From contig JARHVA010003634.1 in assembly GCA_037957365.1 (NCBI GenBank), positions 391,001 through 455,000 on the forward strand: a DNA stretch of 64,000 nucleotides, written 5' to 3'. Both the position numbers and the translations under genes were made by a program. The notes below the pieces were generated by a model, which was given only the letters and a program-made list of their open reading frames with translations, had not been told where the DNA came from and did no database searches. This DNA comes from Torreya grandis (Eukaryota > Streptophyta > Pinopsida > Cupressales > Taxaceae). Positions 34,829 through 46,580 of the stretch are shown here, piece by piece (the stretch's first letter is position 1; the number at the start of each line of letters is the position of its first letter).

Positions 34829-35309
34829 ATATACCCCTTTGTCATTGATGGCAATCCCCATGAATTAGTATATGAATTCTCCATATCTCTAATTCCCCCT
34901 TTGACGTCAATGACAAAGGGTTGTACACCATACTCCCCTTGGCTTGATGCTTCCTCTCATAGTCACTAGATGAAAAAGATATTATCTTTTTCTTTTATCT
35001 TTGTTTCAATCTTGAATTTTTTTATACCACTTATTGTAATATCTTATTTTATTGTTCCTCTTTGCAGCATCTTTCCACTATGAACTTAAAATATCTCTTG
35101 CTTCAACATGGTATTCACTATGATTTCTTCTCGTGCTTTGTCTTCCATCATGGAATCCTTACCATTACTCTTTGCACCTTTTACACAAGCACATATTATT
35201 CCTTTTAATTGTCTAGCTACTACATCTACTTCCAAACTTGTAAAAATTCTCTTTTGAGTTTAGTTTGAGTATCCTCTTTCTTTTTCTAGTCTATAGGATT
35301 ACTTCCACA
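34829..35309 (-). other. C2 internal 3' segment, no domain seen
   Basis: This region lies between the gag tail and the LTR. Short minus-strand pieces are open, but none matches integrase, RT or RNase H. Confidence 0.5.
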
Positions 35310-36207
35310 TTATCTCGCTATATGTTCATAGTTATTAAAATTATAACATATAATGACTTTTGACAATGGATTGTATGAATTTATACTTGATAAACCATAT
35401 GAATATTTGTTTTCATTCCAACCATGCTCATTCCTCTCACGTGCTTCACTTGTGCCATAGTTATATGCATACTCATTTATTGCATGCTCATTCTTCATAT
35501 CTACATTTATGCCACTATTCCATGTGTATCCATTCTTCACATGTCTCTTACACTCCTTTTATTTATGACCAAAAATGTTCCAATTAAATCAATAACCATA
35601 AAATGATCCTTGGTATATGTTAGACTCTTTTTCAAAGAATGATATTCTATCACGTGAATGGTTCTTTCCTTAATCTTCTACTTGAAAAACTTCATTCTTT
35701 GAGGAAGTATTCTCTTCTATCTTAATAGGTTTATAAATTTTAACATCCTCCTTGGTATCTTTTTGTTCATCTCCATAGCCTAGACCTGTCTTATCAAATA
35801 GTGACTTCTGATGATCTATAATCTCATCTTGAACCTTAATGGTCTTCTAAAATCTTAAGATGTTTATCAATTTAGCATTCACCTTTTTGTAAGTATTTTC
35901 TTAAGGTAACAATCTCAGCATCTAGCTTCTCTCATTCTTCCTTCTTTGCCTTCAATTTGATTTTAGTCTCTTCCTTCATTTTCTTTGCCTCTTTGACATG
36001 AGAATTTAGACTCACGATGACCATTTATGACTCCTCTTAAATTTTTGATAACTCTTCTTTTATATCTTGATCATCTTCTTCATTTTTATAAATTTGTCAC
36101 TTTGATTTCCAATTCTCTTTCATGATAATTTTGTTTTCATTCAAGGAACATAAGAGTTCTCCTTCGAAATCTAATTATGCTTCTCTAGATTATGAATCAA
36201 TCCAAGA
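35310..36207 (-). pseudogene. C2 gag-downstream tail with coiled-coil and aromatic repeats
   Basis: Downstream of the zinc knuckle the minus strand first gives Lys/Glu-rich remnants (KEELSKI, HVKEAKKMKEETKIKLKAKK, KLDAEIVTLRKYLQKGE) that look like a coiled coil. Then comes an open piece (35540-35310): KNGYTWNSGINVDMKNEHAI, NEYAYNYGTSEARERNEHGW, NENKYSYGLSS. The latter is rich in N, Y, W and E, with two diverged 60 bp units (35424-35543). I do not know a function for it. It has stops. Confidence 0.5.
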
Positions 36208-37250
36208 TTATCCTCTAGTTATTTGGTCATCACCATCCCAATATTCTATACCCATGAACAGAACTTCACATCCATCACTATCTATAACACCTTCAATCTC
36301 CTCACTTGAGAAAGTAGCCTTTTTTGAATAAAGGCTTTTATTTTCTTTATCAAATCTCTTATTTATGTCATATTTCTCTAATTTGTAGTTCTTCCTTGTG
36401 ATACTTTTTTTCTCATCATGTTCCTCTTCATCATTACTACTCTTATTTTTTATGGGGACATTTATTTGCAAAGTGTCCTATTTTTCCATAATTAAAACAC
36501 TTATAAGGTAACTTATCTTTATATCTCCTAGATCTCTTTTTGATCTTTCTCACAAATAGGGCCTCTTCTTTATCTGACTCTTCACTGGTGCTATAGTTTG
36601 ATTCATGTTTTTCCTTTCTCACTTTCTTTGATATTTTGAAAGTTTTTCCATGCTTTGTTGGCTTTTCTGCTTCCACTCACATTTTTTATGATATGATAAT
36701 TCCATGTAATTCATCCATTTTTAATGTGTCCAAGTCCTTAATTTATTCAATAGTTGAGACTTTCACATCATACCTCATAGGAACTAACCTTAGTAATTTA
36801 TATACTATCATAAATTCTTCCATTTTCTCACCTTTCCCTTTGATGGTGTTGATTATCTCATCCACATGAAGAAGATAGGCTATAACATTTTATTCATATT
36901 TCATCTTAAGACTTTTAAACTACCTTATATGCATTTGAAACTTCCCCTTATTGACCTTGTCATCACCTTCATAGATATTCTGAAGTTTGTCCCATATATC
37001 TTTTGATAACACACAATGTATTAATTTTACAAACTCCAATTTTAATAAGCCACACAAAATGGCATTCATCACTTTTGCATTATTCTCACATGCCTTCTTA
37101 CCAACCTGATCTATTGGTTGATTGGTTGGTGTTATGTACCCTATCCCTATTAATAAAATAATGTCAAACCCTAGAGCCATAAGATATGTTATCATCCTTA
37201 TACTCCATAATGCATAATCTATTCCATCAAACAATAGTTATTTATTTGTG
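36208..37250 (-). pseudogene. C2 gag (UBN2 type with CCHC-like knuckle), near-complete but broken
   Basis: Minus-strand pieces are 37234-36920 (MFDGIDYALWSIRMITYLMA; KACENNAKVMNAILCGLLKL; IWDKLQNIYEGDDKVNKGKF), a stop-broken middle (KIEEF-like, LDTLKMDELHGII), 36676-36443 (Ser/Glu/Lys-rich linker then CFNYGKIGHFANKCPHKK), and 36471-36208 (acidic linker with SSEEIEGVIDSD, CEVLFMGIEYWDGDD). This follows the standard copia gag with a nucleocapsid zinc knuckle. The second Cys of the CX2CX4HX4C motif is Tyr here. It would form virus-like particles that package element RNA. Confidence 0.85.
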
Positions 37251-37327
37251 GATAAACTGTCCTGACCTTGATGACTAGCCATCTGTGCTCTTGGGATCTA
37301 CCTTCCAATGGTTAGACTGATTATGAA

Positions 37328-37345
37328 GGAACTAATTTGATACCA
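37328..37345 (-). other. C2 primer binding site (tRNA-Met type)
   Basis: The minus strand reads TGGTATCAAATTAGTTCC next to the 5' LTR end. TGGTATCA is the usual copia site complementary to initiator tRNA-Met. It fixes the element's orientation. Confidence 0.8.
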
Positions 37346-37347
37346 AT

Positions 37348-37397
37348 TTTTAAGCACATGATTATACTGAGAGGGGGGTGAATCAATATAACATAAA

Positions 37398-37468
<71 letters not shown>

Positions 37469-38208
37469 CTATTTTATAATGTTTGCAAACACCAACCTAC
37501 TAGAGAACCTAATCCCCCAAAAAAGCACCAAATCAGTCAATTTGTGAGCACCCACCCACTAGGGATAGTTATGCCCTTCACCAAACACCAACCTGGCCAA
37601 TTCATTAGCACTGACCCATAGGAGCACCAACTCCTACACTATGAGGCACCAACCTTATGCCAGATTTATTTCACCATTGATGATTACTTCTTGAATCGAA
37701 TGATGGATTTTCTTCTCTTATATTTTATCTCTCAGTATTTTTCTTATATACTTTATGATCTCCTCTCTTTAACAATTCTTAAATAGTATTCTTCATCAAA
37801 ATAAATCTACCCTTCACACTTATTTTCTTAAGAGATATTTTATTTCATTTTCTTCCCTTCCTCTCTTCTTACTCTCTCACACTTATATGATCTTCATTCA
37901 AATAAAATGCTTTTTATATTTACACATTTCTTTTCTCTTATATATCCTTTAAAGTATGTGTCCCATCCAAGAGGTAATTCTTTACCAAGAGATGTGACTA
38001 TTGACATTTTTTTCGACATTTACATCATCATTTTTGTTAACATTTACATCGATATTTCCGTTCACCTTCATCAACATTTTTGTTCACATCCATAGACATT
38101 TTCATTCACCTTTGAGAATAATTTCGTTCACTTCTATAAATAACTCCACTTGAATTTTTGTTCATATCTATTACAATTCCTTTGACATTAATGATAATTT
38201 TTCCAAAA
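37348..38208 (-). repeat. C2 5' LTR
   Basis: It is homologous to 33920-34828. The outer end is TTTTGGAAAAATTATCA on the minus strand (decayed from TGTTGGAA). It contains a 68 bp TA run. It is clearly more diverged from 33920-34828 than the duplicate at 26547 is. Confidence 0.85.
37400..37467. repeat. (TA)n microsatellite
   Basis: An uninterrupted TA run of about 68 bp inside the C2 5' LTR. Confidence 0.95.
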
Positions 38209-38930
38209 GTAGTTGAACCCACAATTAAACCAATCGTGAGGCATAGGGATCAAGATGAGAATGAGTGTCTTGAACTCTACATTCATAGATTTAAACCTAT
38301 CAACTTTGTGAAATGGAAGGTTACCCCAATGAATTCGTAAATGAAGTAAGGAACCACCATCCAAAGTTTTAAGGGAACAATATAGTAGATCAACACTTAA
38401 GGGATTTACACATTATCATTTAGGATTATGAGGTTAAAATTGAGTATGTGTGCATTAATTAATTTGTACACACATTAGAAGAAGATGCTTGTGAGTGGTT
38501 CAATTCCTTTCCCCATGGATGCATTGATTCATGAGAAGAAATGAAGAATGTTTTTAAAATTTAGTATGGTGATATAAATGATCCTATATTTATTTTGGTT
38601 GAGGTTGAAAACATCAAAAAGAACCCTAACAAGTGTGTGTAGAACTTCAATACAAGGTTTAGTAATGCTATGATGAGCCTACCTAAAAACATTAGGCCTA
38701 GTGATACAGTGTGCTTGATTAAATATTGTGATGCCTTTTATAAGAAGATTGCATACTACTTGAGGGACAAGGCTCCCATGAACTTGATGTTGGCATCCAA
38801 TATGACCATCCAAATTCAAAACATAAAGGTTGTGGTAAATCCCATGAATAAGCAAGCTGATGTAAAGTTGGTTAATATAAAAAAATGTAGTCCACTAAGA
38901 TAACCAACGTTGAGAAGACTATTAAAAATT
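38209..38930 (+). pseudogene. G2 gag, main part after the C2 insertion
   Basis: It starts with the right GTAGT copy. Pieces are RHRDQDENECLELYIHRFKP, then VHTLEEDACEWFNSFPHGCI, FKIQYGDINDPIFILVEVEN and the open frame 38670-38903 (MMSLPKNIRPSDTVCLIKYC, YYLRDKAPMNLMLASNMTIQ). The LEEDACEWF-x-SFP block is the central helix of Ty3/gypsy gag. Stops follow residues such as MNS and IDS. Confidence 0.75.
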
Positions 38931-39800
38931 TGGCCTCTAATGTTAAAGAAATATCCTACAAGCTAGCTAGAATTGAGAAGGGGATGCCTCATGGGTCTAC
39001 TATTTAGGATGGAGCTCTAAATCTAAATAAAGCACAAGGATGACCTATTTTCCACAATCAAGACAATGATAGAGGGAAGATACCTACACATGATGAAAGG
39101 AATGATAGAAATTAGAATAGAGGGGTTGGAAAAGAAGTGCTTGATCCATTAAATGCCAAAGTAAATGTTATGAATTATGATTTAGACATTGATTGGTGTG
39201 ATAAGTGCTTCTTCCTACATCCCCTATGTGATATTGTTGAAGCTATTGATGAAGATACAAATGATCCTTAGTCTACATCTAATGATGATGAGACTTTGAT
39301 GGTTGATTTTCAAACATCTTGAAGTAAATGTCTGCCTTTCTAAAATTGTTGAGTACTACCAATGTTGATCAATTTTAGAGTGTAGTAAGAAGGGTAAGTG
39401 TCCTAATGTATGACTTTACTTGTTATATTAATATTATGTAAGCATATGAATTACAAATTCATGATATCAAGATTTTAATATCAATGATGATTAAGAGATA
39501 CGATATGGGGATTCCTTTAGTTGAGGCTATGTAGCTTCTAATTAATGCAATAGTTGCCCAAGAGAAAGAATATAGCCTAAGAAGCAAGTATCAAGGTGCT
39601 ACTTCTCAAGACACTGCCCCTATAAATCCAATCATATGGGATACAAGTAATGAAGTAAACAAAACTATAGTAGTCCCTAATACTTCTAAGTTAGCACCTA
39701 TTTCCTAAATTTTTAAACCAAGAGGTGATCCAACAGATAATAGAGTATAAATACTATCTTTTATTCCTAATGGTGTGAATGATGTTAAAAAAATACACCC
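38931..39800 (+). other. G2 gag-pro connecting region (decayed)
   Basis: Scattered short frames occur (NWPLMLKKYPT-like, acidic ATNDDETLMVDFQTS-like). I see no clear zinc knuckle. It is probably the gag C-terminus and linker by position. Confidence 0.4.
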
Positions 39801-40480
39801 TTGAAGACTAATGTTAAACATATAAATTCATCCTAGCCTATTCAACTTAATAATTTAAGTGATTGTATTCTAGCTGAAGGTATTGTTACCCTTCCACGTA
39901 GTACTCCTCTTCCTTAGTATAGTGTGTTAGATATGGACCAAGTTTTAATCCAACTAAAAATCACCGTGCCACTTGTTGAGTTATTGTGAATACCTAAACA
40001 TAGGAAGAGGGTGTTTGAATACTTAGAATTTATTGAATGATCATATGAAAAAGAAATGACATCACCACAAATACTCCCAAAAGATGATGAAGAATCTAAA
40101 GAGGTTATTGAACTCACTTTGGATGTCTATTTGGAAACTACATTGGTAGAAAGTTAGCTAAATGTGGATCCATTTTACACAACCTATATGATCAATTGAT
40201 TAATTATCTACCATTGTATGTTTCATTATATATATTATTACATTGTGATTCCCTTGGGTGTCTTAAATGAGCTTAGAGTGAAAATTACATCATCCTTTGG
40301 TATGTGCTATTGCATGGAGTCATGAAAGGTTCTAGTTGTTGGACAAGTCAAGGGGTTGGTAGTATAATTGATAGTGCATCCATGTAAGTATTTGTATATG
40401 GACATGGTAATTGTGGACAACCTACCTATGTGGGGGATACTTTTGTCATGAAAATGGGGTACCAACATGTGTATAAGTGT
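39801..40480 (+). pseudogene. G2 pre-protease and protease-like region, decayed
   Basis: Pieces read LDMDQVLIQLKITVPLVELL, IPKHRKRVFEYLEF and DPFYTTYMIN, then SSFGMCYCMES, YLYMDMVIVDNLPMWGILLS and KWGTNM. In related plant gypsy polyproteins this arrangement precedes the linker to aRH and covers the aspartic protease. I could not find a clear D-S/T-G active site, so the protease call rests on position and the WG-x-LLS-x-KWG block. Confidence 0.45.
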
Positions 40481-40489
40481 ATAAATAGA

Positions 40490-41110
40490 CCTTTGTTATG
40501 CCACCATTCCATTGGAGGGTAAGATGGTCAAAATTTACCAAGAGCCAAAGATGTTACATGTACTTAAAGATCTGAAGCATGATCTAAATGAAGTATTGTA
40601 CATGGATGTGGAATTTGGAAACTTTATTGGGAATGTTTATGCTAATGAATAGCCTTCTATCCTTGATGTTGAACCTGACAATGAAGGTGTAATTTGGAAG
40701 ATGTGTTTTGGTGGGGCTTACTCCAATAGTGGAAATAGAGTTGCGGTTGTCTTTTATGCCCCAAATGGTAAATGTTTCATGCTTTATTTTAAGTTTTCCT
40801 TTGAGTGTAAAAATAATAATACTGAGTATGAGGCACTCTTGCCTTGTTTATAGATCACCCACAAACATGGAATTATAAATTGATTGTAAATGGTGATTCT
40901 AAGCTAGTGGTTAAATAGGTCTACAATGCTTACACCACTAAAAAAAAGGTTGAAACATAATCAGAATGATGTATGGGATTTGCTTCAATTATTTGATGCA
41001 TTCAACATTTGTTATCATGATATAAGTTTCAACAAAGAAGCTAACAAACTTATAGGGTTAGGTACCTAGTTTGATATTATAAATATGAACCCTCATTGTT
41101 AGTACAAAGT
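40490..41110 (+). pseudogene. G2 pol: linker and extra RNase H (aRH) domain, decayed
   Basis: YATIPLEGKMVKIYQEPKML is followed by CFGGAYSNSGNRVAVVFYAP, ECKNNNTEYEALL, NGDSKLVV and FNICYHDISFNKEANKLIGL. The Glu (TEYEAL) and middle Asp (GDSKLV) of the RNase H site survive, but the first Asp (FDG in G1) is Gly here. It lies upstream of RT as in G1. Confidence 0.75.
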
Positions 41111-41619
41111 GAAGGTGCTTGTTAGGCCTTCAATCCCAATTAATGTTCATCATTGGTATGTATTTGATGATGATGAATAGATTAAAAGGTTTATAAATTG
41201 TCAAGCATAATTTCATGATTAACTCATAGACATAGAATCCATGGTTTAGGTTTATGATAGAAACGAAACCTTATTTGGGAAGGACATCATTCAGATGAAG
41301 ATAAACATGCTCCTTAGGGGATTAGTAAGTCTAGAAGAATCTTTTGATGGAGTGGATGGAATTAAAAATCAAGACTAATTTATTTCAAAAGATGTGACTG
41401 AGTGTAATTTGGGTTGTCATGAGAATCCAAGGAAGGTTTGATAGGGTACTCACCTAAGTGTACCTAATAAACAAGTTTACATGAAACTGCTAAAGAATTA
41501 CCATGAGTATTTATCTTGGTATTATTTTAGATTGAAAGTGTATAAATAATACTTATTTTAGCATGTAATCCCATTACAACCTGCTAGCAATCTGTTCCAG
41601 TAGAAACAAAGACCTACTA
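41111..41619 (+). other. G2 aRH-RT linker
   Basis: Remnants such as VRPSIPINVHHWYVFDDDE, ESFDGVDGIKNQD, DVTECNLGCHENPRKV and NKQVYMKLLKNYHEYLSWYY match the corresponding linker in G1 and in plant gypsy polyproteins of this type. Confidence 0.6.
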
Positions 41620-42350
41620 GCCCCATCTTGGCTACCAAGATGTGGGATGTGTTAAATAAGTTAAGGGATAATGGGATTATTTAGCACATCAAGTATTCAT
41701 CATGGGTGGGGAACTTAGTCCCTTATGAAATAAAAATGGAAACATCTGCTTGTGTGTGTATTTTCAAAATTCAAACAAATATTCTTTAAAAGATAATTAC
41801 CCCTACCTAACATGGACAACCTGTTGTAAAGTGTTACTCGATTAGATATGTTTTCCATATTAGATGGTTTCCCAAGTTATAACCAAGTTATGGTAAAGGA
41901 ATCTGAGAAAACCAAGACTATATTTATTATGCCTTGGGGAATGCATGTATAGATGAGGATGCCTTTTAGGTCAATGAATTTTGGTGCAACATTTCAATGA
42001 GATATGGATGTTGATTTTATGGGGGTGATTAGCAAGTTCATAGTTGTGTATTAAGATGACATTATAGTGTACTATAAGACTAGAAAGGAACATTTTGAGC
42101 ATCTAGAGAAAGTGTTAATTAGATGCATGGAGTTTGAAATTTCACTTAATCTAAATAAATGTCACTTTAGAATATAAAAGGCCAAGTTATTGCATCATAT
42201 AGTGTCCTAGGATGGTGTCATGATTAATCCTAAGTGAGTAGAACCACTGACAAAGTGCCTATCCCATAGTCCAAGAAGGGAATTCAGTCCTTCTTTGGTA
42301 AAATTGACTTCATGAGTAGGTTTTTGTCTAACTTTGTAGGGATCAATCTA
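41620..42350 (+). pseudogene. G2 pol: reverse transcriptase, decayed
   Basis: Pieces across frames are ILATKMWDVLNKLRDNGII, YSSWVGNLVPYE, DNLL-like, SYNQVMVKESEKTKTIFIMP, MRMPFRSMNFGATFQ and IVVY, stop, DDIIVYYKT, EHLEKVLIRCMEF. YxDD has a stop in place of the x residue. KKGIQSFFGKIDFMSRFLSN closes the domain. It is inactive. Confidence 0.8.
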
Positions 42351-42935
42351 CCTATTGTGTCCATGCTGAAGGACTAGACCATCAAGTGGGAAGAGAAGGT
42401 TGTGCAAGCATTCAATGACATTAAAGGATCTTTAAAGTCTACCCTTATCTTGGCCAACACTAACTATTCTAAGGCATTTTAGATATCCTCTTTTGCATCA
42501 TATAATATTATTTTTACTATCCTGTTACAAAATAATGAAGATGTTCATAAGTAGCCTATAGATGTTTTATCAAAGTTATGAAAGGTCTTGAATTGAATTA
42601 TACCATAATGTAAAAATAATCTTTCCTTTTATTGAAGGTTATTAAAACATTTAGACCTTAAATTTTACATTTGAAGATTGTTGCTTACATCCTGCATACC
42701 ATGGTGAAGGACATCTTGACTCAGATTGAAGCATCTAGCAAGAGCTATAGGTGGGTCAACAAGTTGAAAGAGTATGACATGGATATTCAAACTACCAAGT
42801 TAGTAAGAGGAATGGGTCTATCCAAGCTCATGTATGAGACCAATTTATAGGTGGTTGAGGTAAACGTGGTTGTTTTCAATGTCGATTGATTCCTTGAGCC
42901 AAATTAGCATGTCTCTATGGTATAAGGACATTATT
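42351..42935 (+). pseudogene. G2 pol: RT-associated RNase H and connection, decayed
   Basis: IKWEEKVVQAFNDIKGSLKS, LILANTNYSKAF, ISSFASYNIIFTILLQNNED, HILHTMVKDILTQIEASSKS-like and YDMDIQTTKLVRGMGLSKLM are readable. They match 4380-5030 of G1. Confidence 0.7.
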
Positions 42936-43720
42936 TACTACTTACAAAATCTTAATTATCCCCTTGACTTGGACATGAACCAAAGGATAACTCTTAAAAT
43001 CATTTCCCAAAAGTACCTCTTGAATGAAAATGGAGTAGCATGGAATAATTGATATGGGTTTCTCCTAAGATGCATTGTAGAAGATCAAACTACTAACTTG
43101 ATTGAAGAATTCCATAGTGGAGTATGTGGTATCCATTTCACACCTAAAGTCATAGGTCATAAAATTTAAAATCTAGTTATTGGTGGCCATCATTATTCAA
43201 GGATGTTGTTCATAAATTTTGAAAGTGAAATAAATGTTAGTGCTTTGAGGGAAGGTTGAAATCTCCTAGTTCTCTTCTCTAATAGCCTGTGATGATTGAA
43301 GGACCATTTAGATAATGAGGAATGGATTTGGTTGGGGAAATTGTTGATTCATTAAGCTATGGACATAGATGGATACTAGTTACAACTGATAACTTCATGA
43401 AATGGGTTGAAGTGGTCCCTAAAAAGAAGGCTACACACTAAGTAGTTATAGACTTTTTTTAATCAGATTATTTATTGATTTGGTGTGCTTGTTAAGGTAA
43501 TCACTGATAATAACATGAGCTTTAAAGATAATCCTTTAGTCACATTGTACAAAGATTATGGGATTAAATTATCATATGATTACAATTTCAACCCTCAAGG
43601 GAATGGGCAAGAAAAATCTAGTAACAAAAACTTTCTGAAAATCAATAGACATAATCTAGAAGCAAACAAGAAGTGGGGTGAATAGTTGAAGTTTTCCTTG
43701 TGAGATGATAGGATCACACC
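42936..43720 (+). pseudogene. G2 pol: integrase, decayed
   Basis: The open piece 42870-43052 holds LWYKDIIYYLQNLNYPLDLD and YLLNENGVAWNN (connection). Then come IVEDQTTNLIEEFHSGVCGI, GPFR, MDLVGEIVDSLSYGHRWIL and a second open piece (43485-43685) with VKVITDNNMSF and NPQGNGQEKSSNKNFLK. The first two catalytic Asp residues are seen; the Glu expected before SSN is Lys here (GQEKSSN), while G1 keeps Glu. It is inactive. Confidence 0.85.
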
Positions 43721-44215
43721 TAAGAGATTTACTGTTAAAATCCTTTTTAAGCTTGTTTATGGAGCTCAAATAGTTTTGGACATGATTTTGTAGTTGCCAA
43801 CCTATCAGTTCATGAAACAGCGAGAGGAAGATGAATAAATCAACCATTATGAAAGTAGAATGAAGTAGATTGTTTAGATTGATGAAATTTGAAGATAATA
43901 TCATAAAAGTCACCTCAAGTTCAATGAAATACTCAAAACGATATTTGATAGGAAGGTCAATTGAATAAATTTTTAGGTCGATGATCTAGTTCTACTTTAT
44001 GACATCAAGCATGAGGAGAAAGGCAAACATGGCAAGTTTGATGCCTTATAGATGGGTCCCTTTTCCATTGACTATCAGATTGGGGAGCACACTTTCTTTT
44101 TAAGAGACCTGGATGGTGAAATAATGGAGCCTCTAGTTAATGGCAAACATCTGAAACACTTCTTAGATGGATTCCATAACTTATGTACAATATTATATAG
44201 TGTATAGTTTTATTT
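43721..44215 (+). pseudogene. G2 pol C-terminal tail, decayed
   Basis: Remnants include PTYQFMKQREEDE, DKHEEKGKHGKFDAL-like, MGPFSIDYQIGEHTFFLRDL-like and VNGKHLKHFLDGFHN-like. They match 5791-6235. Confidence 0.6.
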
Positions 44216-44467
44216 CCTTATTATTTTGATGCCCCTCTACTTTAGGCCTTGTTTTTAAAGTTACTTTCATCATTTTTTGCCATGTGTTATTTTTTAGATC
44301 CTCCTAATCTATTATTACCAGTCTTCCTTATTTTTTTGAGTTTCCATGAGTGTTTGTTGATAAATTGCTAAAGTGTTAACTTCAATTCCAATGGATTGGC
44401 ACCTAGTCTTGTGTTCTGGGGTTTTTTATGTACTCATAGGGGGTGCACATCCCTAGGTGAAATCCAT
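44216..44467 (+). other. G2 3' untranslated stretch and purine-rich end
   Basis: A T-rich stretch is followed by AGGGGGTGCACATCCCTAGG and TGAAATCCAT before the 3' LTR. It is equivalent to 6236-6493. The plus-strand primer site is expected here. Confidence 0.45.
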
Positions 44468-45717
44468 TGTTAATTCCAAAAATTAAACTATGAAATTGTG
44501 ACCTTGTTGAAATATTAATGCTTGAATTATCTAGTCATTTCTTCTTGTCTACAAGTGTTCACCCAAAGTCAAGAGGTCTTATTTTTTACCTATATCACAA
44601 TAATCCATTTTTGTAGTCAATAAAAAAACTCATTCTAATGTTTGTGTTGTAAATACCCCTTTGAAGTATTAGTTTAAATTAACATTTAATAATTTTGTAT
44701 TTTAAAAGGTTGACAGGGTGTAAAATAAAAAAAGCATGAGAAATGGTGAAGATTTTAGTGGGAGAAACAAGTTATATTTGCAAATTTAAAAAGGTTGTCC
44801 AAAGTTATGATAGAATTTTAAGGGGTTCGATGTAAATTATTACGATAAAGTCTTAGCCCTACACCATAAAAGACATGCACTACCATGTAGATAAGGTCAA
44901 ATAATAAAATATGAATAGAATAAGGCAAGGTTTTAAAAGGGTGTCAATGTGGAGGTTTTCATATGGCACCAAAGGAGGTTAAAAATTAAAGTCTTGAGTC
45001 ACACCTTTAAGCAAGCATCCTACGTGGAGGCATATGCCCATGTGGAAATACAAGAAATATCTATCCTTACGCCTTGTTTCCCTTTCCATGTGAATAGGGG
45101 AAATGGAACCAAGTTAGGAGATATTAATGAATTGGTCCATTTAGAATGTGGTGGACATTTTGGGGTTGACTACAAAGTTGACTAGATGTAAAACATATTC
45201 AAATTTTTTACATAAGGTTTGTGGGGTAAAATGTAGATTGAATTTAGAGAGGTAAAAATACATGGGGATTTCTATAAGAAATGTGAATGATCAAATGCAA
45301 TTTTATAAATTACAAATTGCAAATTGTTTGTCATTCTATAGAAATCACAACGCAAAGGCATAAAATAACAATAAAGAGAGGGATCCCAAAAGAAAATTTT
45401 CAAATTGCTAAATTGTAAGTTACTTCTAAAGTTTTGAATCTTATGGAAGGAAGAAGGATGTTGAAAAGTTGACGATTAACCATAGTTCGACCATCCAACC
45501 AAGAAAAAGGTAGTGCATTATGGAAAACTAGAGTTGGGATACAACTTAGAAAATTTCTAAGTTGCAAATATCCCCTGAACCTTTGTATCTTATGGATGTC
45601 AAATAAAAGTTTAAAAATTGAGAAGTATGCCTTCTAAAAGCCAAGGGAGAGTGAGTACTTGGTGAAAGAGGTGGTCGAGAGGATGGACAAGCCCAAATAA
45701 AAAATTACATGGAAACG

Positions 45718-46500
45718 AGTAGTTAATGGCTTCATAGTCATGGGTAACACACTTGTATCATTTTTTAAAAGCTTGAACCAATCCTATATGATATTTTATA
45801 GAAAAATAGCTTTTGCCCATATCCCATTGATCTTGTTCAAGAGATTAGAAGACAAATTGTATAGTTGGTAGCATAAATGCATGATTTGAAACTTATACAT
45901 ATAGATTTAAAGCCTAAACATACACATTTCATTTAATCAAAATTGGTCAAGGTTCTTGATTACAAGGACACAAATATAATATAAAGTCACTACTGAAATT
46001 AACTGTAATAAAGTTGATTGATTTTTCAAGCACTATATTTGTGGATCAATATCACACTTCGATGATCTCAACTATGAACTATCATGCTCCTAAGGTTATT
46101 ATGGGTCCTGGATGGAGCTATCCTTGTGATATATGGAGTGTGGGATGTATATTTATATATATATGTATGAGAGATACCCTTTTTCAAACCCATACAAACT
46201 TGGAACATCATGCCATGATGGAATGGGTCTTTGGGACATTACCTAGATATCTGGTAAAGAAAGTAGATGGTAGATTGGCCTAATATTTTAGACATAGAAC
46301 ATGACTGTACTAGCCAAAAGGGACATCTTTAATAGAGAGCATTTGAGCAGTGAGGAAGTTGTTAAAACTTGGGAATTTGATTAGGAAACATGTTGATTAG
46401 TTAACTGGTCTCCTTATTGACTTGTTTAAAAAAAAATTCAAGTTTTAACCTTTAGAGAGGATGATAGCTTGAGAAGCTTTGAGGCATCCATATTTCAAAG
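45718..46500 (+). pseudogene. Captured LAMMER (AFC-type) kinase domain, copy 3
   Basis: Readable pieces are WLHSHG, HTCIIF, KLEPILYDIL, KNSFCPYPIDLVQEIRRQIV, HDLKLIHIDLKPKHTH, KLIDFSSTIFVDQYH, STMNYHAPKVIMGPGWSYPC, DIWSVGCIF and LEHHAMMEWVFGTLPR (open at 46014-46283). It ends in LERMIA, EALRHPYFKVKK. EHHAMMEWVFG is the LAMMER signature block, which settles the family. Catalytic-loop D and K (DLKP) survive; DFG reads DFS. This copy keeps features lost in the others, so the three together show that the source was a normal AFC kinase transcript. Stops and one deletion after the loop make it dead. Confidence 0.85.
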
Positions 46501-46580
46501 TCAAAAAAAATTCTATAGGGAAAGAAAATGTTGCATGTAGCCTATAGTGAATCAATATAATCATATCAATTATTGATTTC

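Larger units (their letters stand above)
33920..38208 (-). mobile_element. Non-autonomous Ty1/copia element C2 with gag only
   Basis: It is bounded by LTRs of 909 bp (33920-34828) and 861 bp (37348-38208), an exact 5 bp duplication GTAGT, and a tRNA-Met-type primer site on the minus strand. The 2.5 kb internal region encodes gag and a charged tail but no protease, integrase, RT or RNase H that I can find. This resembles gag-only (TR-GAG type) derivatives, which depend on a partner element for pol functions. It inserted in the gag of G2. Confidence 0.85.

Noticed and set aside
35360..35606. Plus-strand His/Ser-rich proteins
   Set aside because: They are antisense to the C2 gag tail, whose minus-strand orientation is fixed by the primer site and gag.
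36122..36869. Plus-strand frames in the C2 region
   Set aside because: They are antisense shadows of the copia gag on the minus strand.
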